Assembly (NCBI RefSeq): GCF_004345365.1
Contig: NZ_SLVF01000007.1
Span: 62,001-126,000 of the forward strand
From: Kribbella sp. VKM Ac-2568
Lineage (GTDB): Bacteria > Actinomycetota > Actinomycetes > Propionibacteriales > Kribbellaceae
Direction of reading: 5' to 3'
DNA: 64,000 bases
Every line of letters starts with the position of its first letter. Position 1 is the stretch's first letter. The translations under genes were made by a program, and so were the position numbers. This document shows, piece by piece, positions 38,940 through 47,782 of this stretch. The notes beneath the pieces were generated by a model. It did not search any database. It was given only the letters and a program-made list of their open reading frames with translations, and was not told the DNA's origin.

Positions 38940-40454
38940 TCAGCGATGCTGGTCCCCCGCGACCTGCTCGGCCTCGGCGATCAGCCGCGCCTCCGCCGCG
39001 GCGTACTTCTCGAGCTCTCGCTTCGCCCGGTAGCCCAGGTCCACGGCCTTCGCGAGGTACTCCTCGGTCATGGCATCGACCGCCTCGGGTGCCGCCCCAC
39101 CGAGGGCGCTCCGCGTCGCGACGATGGCACGGGGGTCGAGGACGGCTCTGACCTCGTCGGCTTCCAGCTCCAGCGATCGCCCGATCACGCGCTGGGCGGC
39201 GACGTCGAGATCCTCCGGGCTGATGTCCACGCCGCGGATCCCGCGCCTGCTCGCAGCGCCCACCACCTCCCCGACGATCAGGTACGCCGCCCGGTAGTCG
39301 ACCCCGCAGCGGAGCATGACGAACTCCGCCAGGTCCGTGGCCTGCGTGAAGCCCTCCTCCAGCCGTTCCCACATGCGACTCTCGTTGACCGTCAGCGTGT
39401 CGACCACCCCCTCCATCAGCGCGGTGATCCGGGTGGCGAACTCGACCGCCCGGGGAATCTCGCCGTACGCGAAGATCAGGTTGTCGCTGCGGGCCGAAGG
39501 GCTCTTCACCACGGCCAGGAAGCCGGTGAGCCGTCCGATCAGGACTCCCCCGGCGCCGCGGACGATCGACAGCGCATAGGGATTGCGCTTCTGCGGCATC
39601 AGCACCGAGGCGCGCGTGTACGGGCCGGCCAGGTCGACGTAGTCGAACTCCTGGCTGGACCAGATCTCGAGGTCCTCCGCGAGCTTCGACTGGTTCGACA
39701 GCAGGCTGACACCGGTGGCAAGGACGTCGATGAAGGTGTCGGTCTGCCACATCGCGTCGCGGGTGTGGGTGATGACATCGTCGAAGCCCAGCAGGTCCGC
39801 GATCACCCGGCGGTCGTCGAGCAACCGGCTGCCGTTGACACACCCCGCGCCACCCGGGCTGCTGTTCAGCTGTGCGAGCGCTGCCACCAGCCGCTCACAG
39901 TCGCGGATCGCCGGCGGCACGAAGCCGAGCAGGTAGTGCCCGAACGTCGACGGTTGCGCCTGCTGGAGATAGGTCTGGTCCGGCATGAAGACCTCGCGGT
40001 ACCGCGCTGCCGTGCGAGACGAGGTGGCCGCGAACTCGGCGGCGCCCGCGGCGAGCTCGGCGGTGAGCCCGCGGAGCAGGATGCGCAGCGCGACCCGCGC
40101 CGCCTCGCGCCGCGGCCGGCCGGCGTGCAACCAGCCGGCGTCGTCACCGATCGTGGCGACGAAGTGCCGCTCGCGCGAGTTGTAGGGCTCGCCGTACGCC
40201 GCGTCGTACGGGAAGTCCTCGGGCCTGGTCCGATACGCCTCCAGGAGTACGCCGAGCAGTGCGGCAGCCGCTCGCTCGGGGATGATCCGGCGGTGGCGCA
40301 GATCGAGCACGTGCGCGATGTCGGCGAGGTTGAGGCCGTGGTGGAGCAGCGGGGCGTCCGCGATCTCCCAGGCGAACCCAGCGTCGATGAGCTGCTGGGC
40401 CGGCCGATCCTTGGACGGGCCCTCGACCCGGCGTCCCGCGTTGACCGCTGTCAT
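38940..40454 (-). CDS. Aspartase/fumarase-superfamily lyase, argininosuccinate-lyase-like
   Basis: 504 residues. The superfamily signature appears as RASVLMPQKRNPYALSI, with HTRDAMWQTDTFIDVL and QQAQPSTFGHYLLG typical of the argininosuccinate lyase branch. Such enzymes eliminate across a C-N, C-O or similar bond through a carbanion. No arginine-biosynthesis neighbour is present, and it is coupled (ATGA) to the PLP gene in the ComA-type operon. A step in coenzyme M synthesis, such as phosphate elimination from phosphosulfolactate, is therefore more likely than arginine synthesis. Confidence 0.88.
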   Translation of the reverse strand: MTAVNAGRRVEGPSKDRPAQQLIDAGFAWEIADAPLLHHGLNLADIAHVLDLRHRRIIPERAAAALLGVLLEAYRTRPEDFPYDAAYGEPYNSRERHFVATIGDDAGWLHAGRPRREAARVALRILLRGLTAELAAGAAEFAATSSRTAARYREVFMPDQTYLQQAQPSTFGHYLLGFVPPAIRDCERLVAALAQLNSSPGGAGCVNGSRLLDDRRVIADLLGFDDVITHTRDAMWQTDTFIDVLATGVSLLSNQSKLAEDLEIWSSQEFDYVDLAGPYTRASVLMPQKRNPYALSIVRGAGGVLIGRLTGFLAVVKSPSARSDNLIFAYGEIPRAVEFATRITALMEGVVDTLTVNESRMWERLEEGFTQATDLAEFVMLRCGVDYRAAYLIVGEVVGAASRRGIRGVDISPEDLDVAAQRVIGRSLELEADEVRAVLDPRAIVATRSALGGAAPEAVDAMTEEYLAKAVDLGYRAKRELEKYAAAEARLIAEAEQVAGDQHR

Positions 40455-41449
40455 GGGTTTGCCTCCGCGCCGACGGCCCCGGATCCAATCCCAGCCTCGG
40501 CGAACGTAGTGATGAGTGTGTCGGCGGCCGCGAGTGCGCCGCCGGTGCTCCAGTAGACGGTCGGCTCCCGCAACTCGGCGCGGTGGTCGGCCAGCCAAAG
40601 GAGGGCCTTCACGTTGTAGACCGGGTCTGCGACGAGACCGCTGTGCCGGAGTGCGTCCCGGGTCAACCGATCGGCCTCCGGACCGGGACCGCCGGCCCTG
40701 CCGTCGACCAGCCGCCAGCGGGTCGACGGTTCGCCGCCGCCTAGCAGTCGTGCGGTCTCCAGGGCGCAGGCGGCGATGCGGGGCTCGACTTCATCCGGAG
40801 GACGCGAGACAGAGACTCCGACGATGTCGACCCGGTCGGCGTGACCGTTGGCACCGAGGCCCGCGAGCAGCCCGGCAATGCTGCCGCCTGACCCGACGGG
40901 GAGGACGACCGTGGCCCGGGGAAGGTTGCGCTCGGCAAGCTGCGAGACCAGCTCGGCCGCTGCTCCGGCAAAGCCACAGGCGCCCACCGGCGTAGCACCG
41001 CCCCGCGGTACGGCGTACGCGAGGGCTCCCTCTGCGTTCAGACGTTCGACGAGCTCGCGGGCGCCGATCTCCATGCTCTGGCGGTCGTCGGAGCCGGTGA
41101 AGACCACCTCCGCGCCGGCCCTTCTCGACACCTCGAGCGCCGCGGCGCCACGCGGCGAGCCGTAGCAGACCTGTCTGATCGCCACTCCCTTCGCGGCGGC
41201 CGCGACGGCCAGCAGGGCGGCGAAGTTGGAACCCGGTCCACCGGCGACGACGAGCGTGTCTGAACCGCGCTCCAGGGCGTCGCCAAGCACGAACTCGACG
41301 GTCCGGACCTTGTTGCCGCCCCACGCGAAACCGGTGAGGTCGTCCCGTTTGAGCAGTAGGTCCTGCAGGCCCGGAGCGAGGTCGGCGACGTACTGCATCG
41401 GAGTGGGGAACAGTCCGAGCTGTACCCGCGGGAGGTGGTCTAGCGCCAT
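40451..41449 (-). CDS. PLP-dependent enzyme, D-cysteine desulfhydrase/ACC deaminase family
   Basis: 332-residue fold-type-II PLP enzyme: LLLKRDDLTGFAWGGNKVR with Schiff-base lysine K47, GGPGSNFAALLAVAAAA, and phosphate loop VLPVGSGGSIAGLLAGL. The family includes D-cysteine desulfhydrase, ACC deaminase and cysteate sulfo-lyase. The published bacterial CoM pathway uses a PLP enzyme in the thiolation step, and this gene is translationally coupled on both sides to lyase genes of the ComA-type operon. Confidence 0.88.
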   Translation of the reverse strand: MALDHLPRVQLGLFPTPMQYVADLAPGLQDLLLKRDDLTGFAWGGNKVRTVEFVLGDALERGSDTLVVAGGPGSNFAALLAVAAAAKGVAIRQVCYGSPRGAAALEVSRRAGAEVVFTGSDDRQSMEIGARELVERLNAEGALAYAVPRGGATPVGACGFAGAAAELVSQLAERNLPRATVVLPVGSGGSIAGLLAGLGANGHADRVDIVGVSVSRPPDEVEPRIAACALETARLLGGGEPSTRWRLVDGRAGGPGPEADRLTRDALRHSGLVADPVYNVKALLWLADHRAELREPTVYWSTGGALAAADTLITTFAEAGIGSGAVGAEANP

Positions 41450-42789
41450 GAGGTGCTCTCTTTCTCGCGCCGGCGGCGGGCGCGGGCGACCACCTCGTCA
41501 GCCATCGCGGCGGCCGCTCCGGTGTGCACGCGGTCCAGCTCGGCGAACTCGTCGGCTTCGACACGACCCTCGAGCACCGCCTTCAGGGTTCGGCCGGACT
41601 CGCTTGCCTCGCGGTAGGCCTCGTGGAGGGCGGCCTGAGCATGGTGCTTGCCGAGCCGTTCGGACATCGCACTCAGCAGGCGCTCCGACGTGGCCGAGCC
41701 GGTCGCCTCGAGGTTGGCACGCATCCTCGTCGGGTCGACCTCGAGAGAACTGATCAGCGAACGCGTCATGCCGGTCGCGGTAAGGGCGTAGTGGCACAGC
41801 TCCGGCAGCACGACCCATTCCGTCTTCCACGATCGGCCGTCTCGCTCATGCTCGCCGACCATGGTGTCGTTGAGGACGCCGGACAGGGAACGGACCAGCC
41901 GCGCGAGGGTGACGACCTGCTCACTCACCTCGGGGTTGCGCTTGTGGGGCATGGAGATGCTGCCGACCGTGGCCGCCGAGGTGGGCTCGCGGAGCTCACC
42001 GAGCTCTGCGCGCGCGAGCACGTAGACCTCGTTCGCGATCCGCGCCGCCGACGTCGTCAGGCTCGCCACCACCTGTGCGAACTCGGCGAGCCGGTCCCGT
42101 GTGGTCAACCAGGAGATCGCGGGTTCGGCGAGCCCCAGCCGCCGGCAGTACGCCGTCCGCAGGGGCATGGCCCTCGAGCCGAAGAAACCCAGTACTCCGA
42201 CGGCGCCACCGAGCTGCCCGACCAGCCAGCGGTCGCGGCCCGAACGGAGGCGTTCGAGGTTGCGTCCGGTCTCGTCCGCCCAGGTCGCCGCCTTGAATCC
42301 GAAGGTGATCGGTGCGCCGGGCTGACCGTGCGTACGTCCCACCATCGCCGTCTCGCGATGCGTGGAGGCCAGGGCGAGCAGCTCCGCCTCGATCGCCCAC
42401 AGGTCCCGCCACAGCAGGTCCGCCACGGCCCCGATTTCCAGCACCTGAGCGGTGTCGGAGATGTCTTGGACGGTCGTGCCGTAGTACACGTGCTCGGCGG
42501 CGTCGGCCGGCAGCAGGGTGCGCAGTACCTGGATCATCCCCAGGGTCGAGTGCGACGTGGCGCGGGTGCTCTCGCCGATCGCGGCGACGTCCAGCTCACG
42601 GTCGCGCAGTCCCGCGATGGCAGCGGCGGAGCGGGCCGGAATGATCCCGACCTCGGCCTGGGCCTGCGCCAGCGCGATGACCACCTCGAGCCAGCGCCTG
42701 ACCCGCGACGGCTCGGCGAAGATCGCGTGGCTCTCCGGCGTGCTCCACTGGTGGCCGAAGATCTCGGAGTCGATCAGATGTGCGTCCAC
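41440..42789 (-). CDS. Aspartase/fumarase-superfamily lyase, adenylosuccinate-lyase/PcaB-like
   Basis: 449 residues: GRTHGQPGAPITFGFKAATWADE, GSISMPHKRNPEVSEQV (superfamily signature with the catalytic Ser loop) and YYGTTVQDISDTAQVL. It groups by eye with adenylosuccinate lyase and carboxymuconate cycloisomerase, but the context is neither purine nor protocatechuate metabolism. The GTG at 42789 overlaps the upstream gene by 16 bp, with GGAGGTGAC just before it. Two lyases of this superfamily in one operon suggest two successive eliminations. Confidence 0.88.
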   Translation of the reverse strand: MDAHLIDSEIFGHQWSTPESHAIFAEPSRVRRWLEVVIALAQAQAEVGIIPARSAAAIAGLRDRELDVAAIGESTRATSHSTLGMIQVLRTLLPADAAEHVYYGTTVQDISDTAQVLEIGAVADLLWRDLWAIEAELLALASTHRETAMVGRTHGQPGAPITFGFKAATWADETGRNLERLRSGRDRWLVGQLGGAVGVLGFFGSRAMPLRTAYCRRLGLAEPAISWLTTRDRLAEFAQVVASLTTSAARIANEVYVLARAELGELREPTSAATVGSISMPHKRNPEVSEQVVTLARLVRSLSGVLNDTMVGEHERDGRSWKTEWVVLPELCHYALTATGMTRSLISSLEVDPTRMRANLEATGSATSERLLSAMSERLGKHHAQAALHEAYREASESGRTLKAVLEGRVEADEFAELDRVHTGAAAAMADEVVARARRRREKESTSWR

Positions 42790-43703
42790 GTCACCTCCGA
42801 CGTTTCGACCAGGAGCTCGATCGCGGCCCGTACTTCGGCCAGGGAGGCGCCCCACGGCACCAACCGGGCCGGCCCGTCGGCCTCGATCCCCTCCTGGATC
42901 AGGCAGCAGCGGGTGAGCGTCGGCCGTCCTTCCGAGGCCAGCCACTGCCGGGGGCAGATGTCGACCCGGTCGGGCGTGCTGCCGTAGAACCAGCGATGGA
43001 TCTGGTTGGACCGCTCGCACCCGAGCAGCGTCCACTCGCGCTCGGGCGGGCGCTCGTCCAGGAAGGAGACCTTGCTGCCGGGGAAGTCCATCCCGGAGCC
43101 GCGACACGGGATCAGCAACTCGGCCGGCTGCTCGTCGTACTGGTCGGCGAGGAGGTCACGGCTGTCGACGATGTCGGGGACGACGACGACCGGCGGCAGG
43201 TCCTCCGCTGCGCTGAGCACCCGCTGGACCTGGTCGAGCAGTTTGGGCGGCCCGGGTGGATAGACGTCGACCAGCCGGATCCGCAGCGGGGCGGGGTTGA
43301 GGATGAAGCTCACGTGGGAGTACAGGCCTTCGACGATGACGCACCGGGCGCCGGAGCGCTCGGCCGCGGCGGCAAGCTGCGAGGGCACCGCGGTGTCGAG
43401 AGACTCGTCCACGACGAGGGCACAGTCCTCCGGCCCGGCGAGCACTCGCGCGGACCGGGTCATGGTGAACAGCTCGGTCGTCGGGAGCCGGTCCACCTCG
43501 ACCAACGCCGCCCTGCTCCCCTGACGAGCGACCACGAACCGGGTCCGGAAGTACACCTCACGGCCGGTGAAGTGCTCGGCCAGCCAGTCCGGGTCGAGGC
43601 TCGGGACCGAGGCCACGGCGACCTGGCGGTAGCGCGAGGGCACTACGTTCGGCGCCAGCGGATCCGTGGCCCGGTCGGCGGCACGTGCCGGCTCAGCGAG
43701 CAC
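42774..43703 (-). CDS. Uncharacterised protein (possibly DUF7714), second gene of the ComA-type operon
   Basis: 309 residues beginning MLAEPARAADRATD. The core reads AEHFTGREVYFRTRFVVARQG...ALVEVDRLPT, then CVIVEGLYSHVSFILNP and LIRLVDVYPPGPPKLLDQV-like IRLVDVYPPGPPKLLDQV. It may belong to the actinobacterial DUF7714 group, from memory only. No catalytic motif is recognised. The GTG start overlaps the ComA-like stop by 11 bases, so it is surely expressed with it and may supply one of the five CoM-type steps or handle an intermediate. Confidence 0.8.
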   Translation of the reverse strand: MLAEPARAADRATDPLAPNVVPSRYRQVAVASVPSLDPDWLAEHFTGREVYFRTRFVVARQGSRAALVEVDRLPTTELFTMTRSARVLAGPEDCALVVDESLDTAVPSQLAAAAERSGARCVIVEGLYSHVSFILNPAPLRIRLVDVYPPGPPKLLDQVQRVLSAAEDLPPVVVVPDIVDSRDLLADQYDEQPAELLIPCRGSGMDFPGSKVSFLDERPPEREWTLLGCERSNQIHRWFYGSTPDRVDICPRQWLASEGRPTLTRCCLIQEGIEADGPARLVPWGASLAEVRAAIELLVETSEVTWTHI

Positions 43704-44487
43704 GGACCGGCTCCCCGATCTCGATCCCCAGCCCGATGGTGTCCGAGCGCAGGCCGAGGCGGAGCGTCTCCAGTCCCATCACGTCCTCGAGCGCGACGTT
43801 CCCGAGGTTCACCCCTGGTCCGAGCCGGCGCAGCAAGTGCGCCTGCTGCGACCGTTGCGGAGCCTCGTAGATGATCCTGCCGGCCGCGCCGGAAGACGCC
43901 AGCTCGTCGAGCAGGGATTCCCGGACCGAGCCGTCCGCGTCGTACAGGCCGACGGTGCCGCTCTCCCGTCCCTCCGCCACGATCCAGGTCGCGCCGGCGT
44001 CCAGGTCGCCCTGCAGCTCGGCGATCCAGTCGACCGCCGAGACGAGTTCGAGCGGATCCTTGCTGCCGACCTCGGCGAAGACCTCGAACCCGAGCGACCT
44101 CGCCAGCTGGATGAGCTCGCGCTTCTCGGTCGGCGGCAGCTCCGTGGCGCCGCGGGACACCTCGACGCACTCGAAGCCGGCCCAGGTCGCGAAGTCGAAG
44201 AACTCCGCCACCCGGTCCTGGAGCCAGGCGATCTCGAGCAGCGTGCCGCCGGTGCACGGCTTGACCTGATGGTCACGGAGCAGGCGGATCTTCTGCGCGA
44301 GCGCGGGCTCGACGTACGCCGTACCCCAGCCCAGCTTCCAGACGTCGATCCAGCCGGAGTAGGCCTTCAGCACCGACCGCACCGGGTCGAGGGAATACCC
44401 TTTGTCCAACACATGGGTGATGCCGGCGGATCGTGGCTTGGCGGGCCGTTCCGGCACCGTGAGGAAGCTGGGAGGTGCCGCGTCCAT
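43693..44487 (-). CDS. Phosphosulfolactate synthase (ComA/XcbB family)
   Basis: 264-residue TIM barrel aligning well with archaeal ComA: GITHVLDKG, DVWKLGWGTAYV, GGTLLEIAW, GFECVEVSRGATELP, GFEVFAEVGSKD, GATWIVAEGRESG, RIIYEAPQRSQQ, VNLGNVALEDVMGLETLRLGLRSDT. ComA adds sulfite to phosphoenolpyruvate to give phosphosulfolactate, the first step of coenzyme M synthesis in methanogens and in bacteria such as Xanthobacter. The ATG at 44487 follows AAAGGAA. It heads a five-gene operon with overlapping ends, divergent from the SARP regulator across the tandem operator. Confidence 0.92.
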   Translation of the reverse strand: MDAAPPSFLTVPERPAKPRSAGITHVLDKGYSLDPVRSVLKAYSGWIDVWKLGWGTAYVEPALAQKIRLLRDHQVKPCTGGTLLEIAWLQDRVAEFFDFATWAGFECVEVSRGATELPPTEKRELIQLARSLGFEVFAEVGSKDPLELVSAVDWIAELQGDLDAGATWIVAEGRESGTVGLYDADGSVRESLLDELASSGAAGRIIYEAPQRSQQAHLLRRLGPGVNLGNVALEDVMGLETLRLGLRSDTIGLGIEIGEPVRAR

Positions 44488-44532
44488 CGCACCCGTTCCT
44501 TTCCGCTCGGCTCGACTGCGGGACCGAAGTCC

Positions 44533-44569
44533 CTCTACGATAGGTGACGATTCTACACTATAGGAGATG
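44533..44569 (+). promoter_or_regulatory. Cluster operator, site D (tandem 20-bp repeat)
   Basis: CTCTACGATAGGTGACG (44533) and CTACACTATAGGAGATG (44553) are two copies of the cluster motif exactly 20 bp apart, between the ComA-type operon and the SARP regulator. The ATAGGAGATG end is identical to the one at site E. Confidence 0.75.
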
Positions 44570-44605
44570 GCCGAAGTAATTCCTGGAGAGGAGCGGTGTC
44601 TCACG

Positions 44606-47600
44606 ATGTCCACCAGTCCTCCGCCCTCGACGGTGTTCGTCCTCGGCGGTCTGCGCGTCACCGACGCGCAGGGTCATCCGCTCGGCCCCGTTCCCGCGGG
44701 CAGGGCGGGCATCCTGCTGCGCAGGCTCGTCGCCGGCGGCGGCGCCGTCGTCGAGACGGACGCACTGATGGATGCGTTGTGGGACGACGACGCCCCGGCG
44801 ACGGCGGATCGCGTGATCGCCTCGCTGGTCAGCCGGGTGAGACGGGCCATCGGATCCGACGTCATCACCGGTTCGGTGTCCACCGGCTACCGCTTCAACG
44901 CGGGCCGGACCTGGACGAGTGACCTCGCCCAACTGGAGGAACTGACCAAGTCGGCGCAGGCGCGAGCCGCGCTGAGCCCGGCCGTGACGGTGACCGCGGC
45001 GCGGCGCGCCTTCGCGCTGCTGGCCGGCGGCAACCCGCAACTGCCTCCCGCGTTCGCCCAGCACAGCTGGGCCGAGGAACAGCAACGTCATGTCGACGCA
45101 CTCACCCGTCGCCTGAACCGCGCGCGGTGGGATGCCGAGGCTCGCCTCGGCATGTGGAGCGACATCGCGAGCCAGGCCGAGGCGGTTCTCCGGCACATCC
45201 CGCACGACGAGCTGGCGGGCTGCGCGCTGATGGACGCGTACTGGCATCTCGGCGACCGGGTGGCCGCTCTGCGTGTGTACGAAGAGCTCCGGCTGCAGCT
45301 CGGCAACGAGCTCGACGTCGAGCCGAGCCCGCAGAGCGACGCCCTGTTCAGCGCGATCGTGAGCGGGGCCGAACCAGGACCGGTGTCGGTTCCCGGTCCG
45401 GCCGCGACCGGGACCTCCGAGCTGATCGGCCGGGCGGAGGATTTCACCTCGATCGTCGGCCGCTGGCACGATGCCGCCGCTGGTCACGCCGGCTCGGTGG
45501 TGATCACGGGAACCCCCGGCTCCGGGCGCTCGTCGCTCGCCCAGGCTCTCGCCGACAACGCCGACGGCAGTGGCGCCCGGGCGATCCGGGTCGACTGCTT
45601 CGAGGGCGAGCGCTCCTCCCCGCTCCAGCCGCTCGTCACCGTGCTGAGCCGGATCCTGCTGTCGACCGCGCCCGAAGACCTGCCGGCTCTGCTCGGGTCC
45701 TGGACGGACACGGCGGTCGAGCTGGTGCCCGACCTGCGTGATGTCGTCGGTACGCCCGACTACCAGCGGGCAAGCCCGGAGATCGAACACCGGCGCGTGC
45801 TCAACACCATGCGCCACGTCCTCGCGACCGCGGCCGAGGAGCAACCGCTGCTGCTCTTCTTCGACGACCTGCACCTGGCCGGCACCGCCACCGTCGAGGC
45901 GCTCCAGTGGCTCCTCCACTCCTTCGGCGAGGTGCCGCTCCTGGTGGTCGCCACGGTGCCGTCCGACCGCTTGGACGCGGAACTGGGCTCCCTGGCCGAC
46001 AGCAGCCTGCTGGTCGAGCTCGGTTCGCTGACCGAGTCGGAGGTCGCCCAGCTGGCGGCCCAGGCCCGAGTCCCCGACGAGGCGGCCTTCGTCTGGGAGC
46101 TGACCCAGGGCCGGCTCATGTTCGTGGTCGAGGTGCTCGCGGCGCTGCGCCGCGGGGAGGACCGCTCGGACATTCCCGGCACGCTGAGATCGATGGTCCT
46201 CAACCGGGTACGCCGCAGCGGCCGCGGGGTCGAGGACCTGCTTCAGTCCGCCTCGGTGATCGGTACCGCCTTCGAGCTCGAAACGCTGGAGCGCCTGGTC
46301 GGACGTCCGGCGGTCGACTTCATGCCGGCCGTGCAGCAGGCGATGGCGGCCGGCCTGCTGGCGTCCCGCAACGACCTGTTCGTCTTCTCGCCGCCGATCC
46401 TGGGGCAGACCCTGTACGACAACCTGCCCGGACCGATCCGGGTACTGCGCCACCGGCAACTGGCGGAGATCTTCTCGGCGAGGCCGGAGCTGCGGGCACT
46501 CCACCAGGAGCGCTCCGGGCTGACACCGGCCGCGGCCAGGTCGTGGTACGAGGCGGCCGTGCTGGCCCGTCGCTCGTTCGCGAACGCCGATGCCGTTCGG
46601 CTGTTCTCCTCCGCCCTCGACTGCGCCCGGAAGGCAGCCGACCAGGAGCTGGAAGGCCTGGCCCTGATCGGCCGGGGTGCTGCTCACGAGGAGCTCGGCC
46701 AGTTCGACCTGGCGACCGACGACCATCAGGAGGCGGAGTCCCTCGCGGTCGCGACCGGGCAGCATTCGCTCCGGGCGACCGCGGTCGAGCGCCTCGGCTG
46801 GACGGCGTACTACCGCCGCGACGTCGAGGAGGCCGTCGCCCGTGCCGAGGAGGCATCGCGGATGCCCGGCGCGGGGCCGAGCGCCTGGAACCTGCTGGGC
46901 CGGACCAAGCACTGGGCCGGCGACTTCGACGCGGCGTACCGGGCGTACGAACGAGCCCTCGACGGGCTCGGCGACGAGGAGGAAGCGGTCCGGGTCTCGG
47001 TACTCAGCTGCCTCGGCGCCCTGCTGGCCCACGCCGACCGCTACGGCGAGGCGATCGACGTCCTGGACGAGGCGGTCGGGGCCGCGCACCGGATCGGCGC
47101 GTTCCACCCGCTGCTGCGCGGCCTGTTCTTCGCCGGTCTGGCGCGCGCAAACGCCGGAGACCTCTCCGGAGCGTTGACGGCCCTGCAGACGAAGGCCGCG
47201 ATCCTGGAGCGCTACGACGTCTCGTTCTACCGAGCGCGGACGAACACCTCGCTCGCGTGGGTCTGGCGCGAGCTCGGCGAGCCGACCCGGGCCCACGACC
47301 TGTCCGAACTGGCGCTCGAGCAGTCGCGGGAGGTGGACGCGGGCAGTCTGCAGATCGAGCAGGAGCTCCACGCCCTCTGCTCATTGGCCGACTCCGAGCG
47401 TCTGGACGGCCAGCTCGACCGCGCGGCGGAGCGGCTCGAGGTTGCGTCCGAGCTGATCGAGCACTGGCTGCCGTTCAAGTGGCGCGCCGACCTGCGGATC
47501 CGCGAGGTGCGTTCGAGGTTGCGGCTCGAGGATCCCGAGGCCCTGCTCGAGGCTGCGCGGGCGGCCGGCTCGGTCAAGTACCAGGCCCTGGCTCTCCACC

Positions 47601-47782
47601 TGCAGGGCCGTGGTGAGGACGCCGCCGTCCTGGCTCGGCAGACCGGCTCACTGCTGCTCCTGGGCGAGGTGGGCGCACCTGACGAGGCGCGAGATGCCCT
47701 CCGCCGCCTCGAGGCGAGGCTGCCGCGCCAGCTCAGGCCGAACTTCTCGCAGGCGGGACGCCTTCCGGCCGGACGAGGTTGA
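44606..47782 (+). CDS. SARP-type regulator with STAND ATPase and TPR repeats (AfsR-like)
   Basis: 1058 residues: winged-helix DNA-binding domain (about 5-95; VFVLGGLRVTDAQGHPL...YRFNAG), bacterial transcriptional activation domain (about 100-245), ATPase with Walker A GTPGSGRSSLAQ near 300 and Walker B-type LLLFFDDLHLAG near 415, then helical/TPR repeats to the end. SARP domains bind tandem direct repeats, which is the form of the cluster operator. Being encoded in the middle of the cluster, it is the best candidate for its activator. ATG 44606 follows GAGAGGAG. Confidence 0.9.
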   Translation: MSTSPPPSTVFVLGGLRVTDAQGHPLGPVPAGRAGILLRRLVAGGGAVVETDALMDALWDDDAPATADRVIASLVSRVRRAIGSDVITGSVSTGYRFNAGRTWTSDLAQLEELTKSAQARAALSPAVTVTAARRAFALLAGGNPQLPPAFAQHSWAEEQQRHVDALTRRLNRARWDAEARLGMWSDIASQAEAVLRHIPHDELAGCALMDAYWHLGDRVAALRVYEELRLQLGNELDVEPSPQSDALFSAIVSGAEPGPVSVPGPAATGTSELIGRAEDFTSIVGRWHDAAAGHAGSVVITGTPGSGRSSLAQALADNADGSGARAIRVDCFEGERSSPLQPLVTVLSRILLSTAPEDLPALLGSWTDTAVELVPDLRDVVGTPDYQRASPEIEHRRVLNTMRHVLATAAEEQPLLLFFDDLHLAGTATVEALQWLLHSFGEVPLLVVATVPSDRLDAELGSLADSSLLVELGSLTESEVAQLAAQARVPDEAAFVWELTQGRLMFVVEVLAALRRGEDRSDIPGTLRSMVLNRVRRSGRGVEDLLQSASVIGTAFELETLERLVGRPAVDFMPAVQQAMAAGLLASRNDLFVFSPPILGQTLYDNLPGPIRVLRHRQLAEIFSARPELRALHQERSGLTPAAARSWYEAAVLARRSFANADAVRLFSSALDCARKAADQELEGLALIGRGAAHEELGQFDLATDDHQEAESLAVATGQHSLRATAVERLGWTAYYRRDVEEAVARAEEASRMPGAGPSAWNLLGRTKHWAGDFDAAYRAYERALDGLGDEEEAVRVSVLSCLGALLAHADRYGEAIDVLDEAVGAAHRIGAFHPLLRGLFFAGLARANAGDLSGALTALQTKAAILERYDVSFYRARTNTSLAWVWRELGEPTRAHDLSELALEQSREVDAGSLQIEQELHALCSLADSERLDGQLDRAAERLEVASELIEHWLPFKWRADLRIREVRSRLRLEDPEALLEAARAAGSVKYQALALHLQGRGEDAAVLARQTGSLLLLGEVGAPDEARDALRRLEARLPRQLRPNFSQAGRLPAGRG

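Noticed and set aside
38940-42789. Arginine or purine biosynthesis lyases (ArgH, PurB)
   Set aside because: No other arg or pur gene is near; both are translationally coupled to a ComA-type and a PLP gene, and they share an operator region with nitrile hydratase genes.
44558-47371. 937-residue open frame on the minus strand
   Set aside because: It is the antisense shadow of the SARP regulator: no recognisable domain, Arg/Gln-rich composition, and the plus strand has clear ATPase and DNA-binding motifs.
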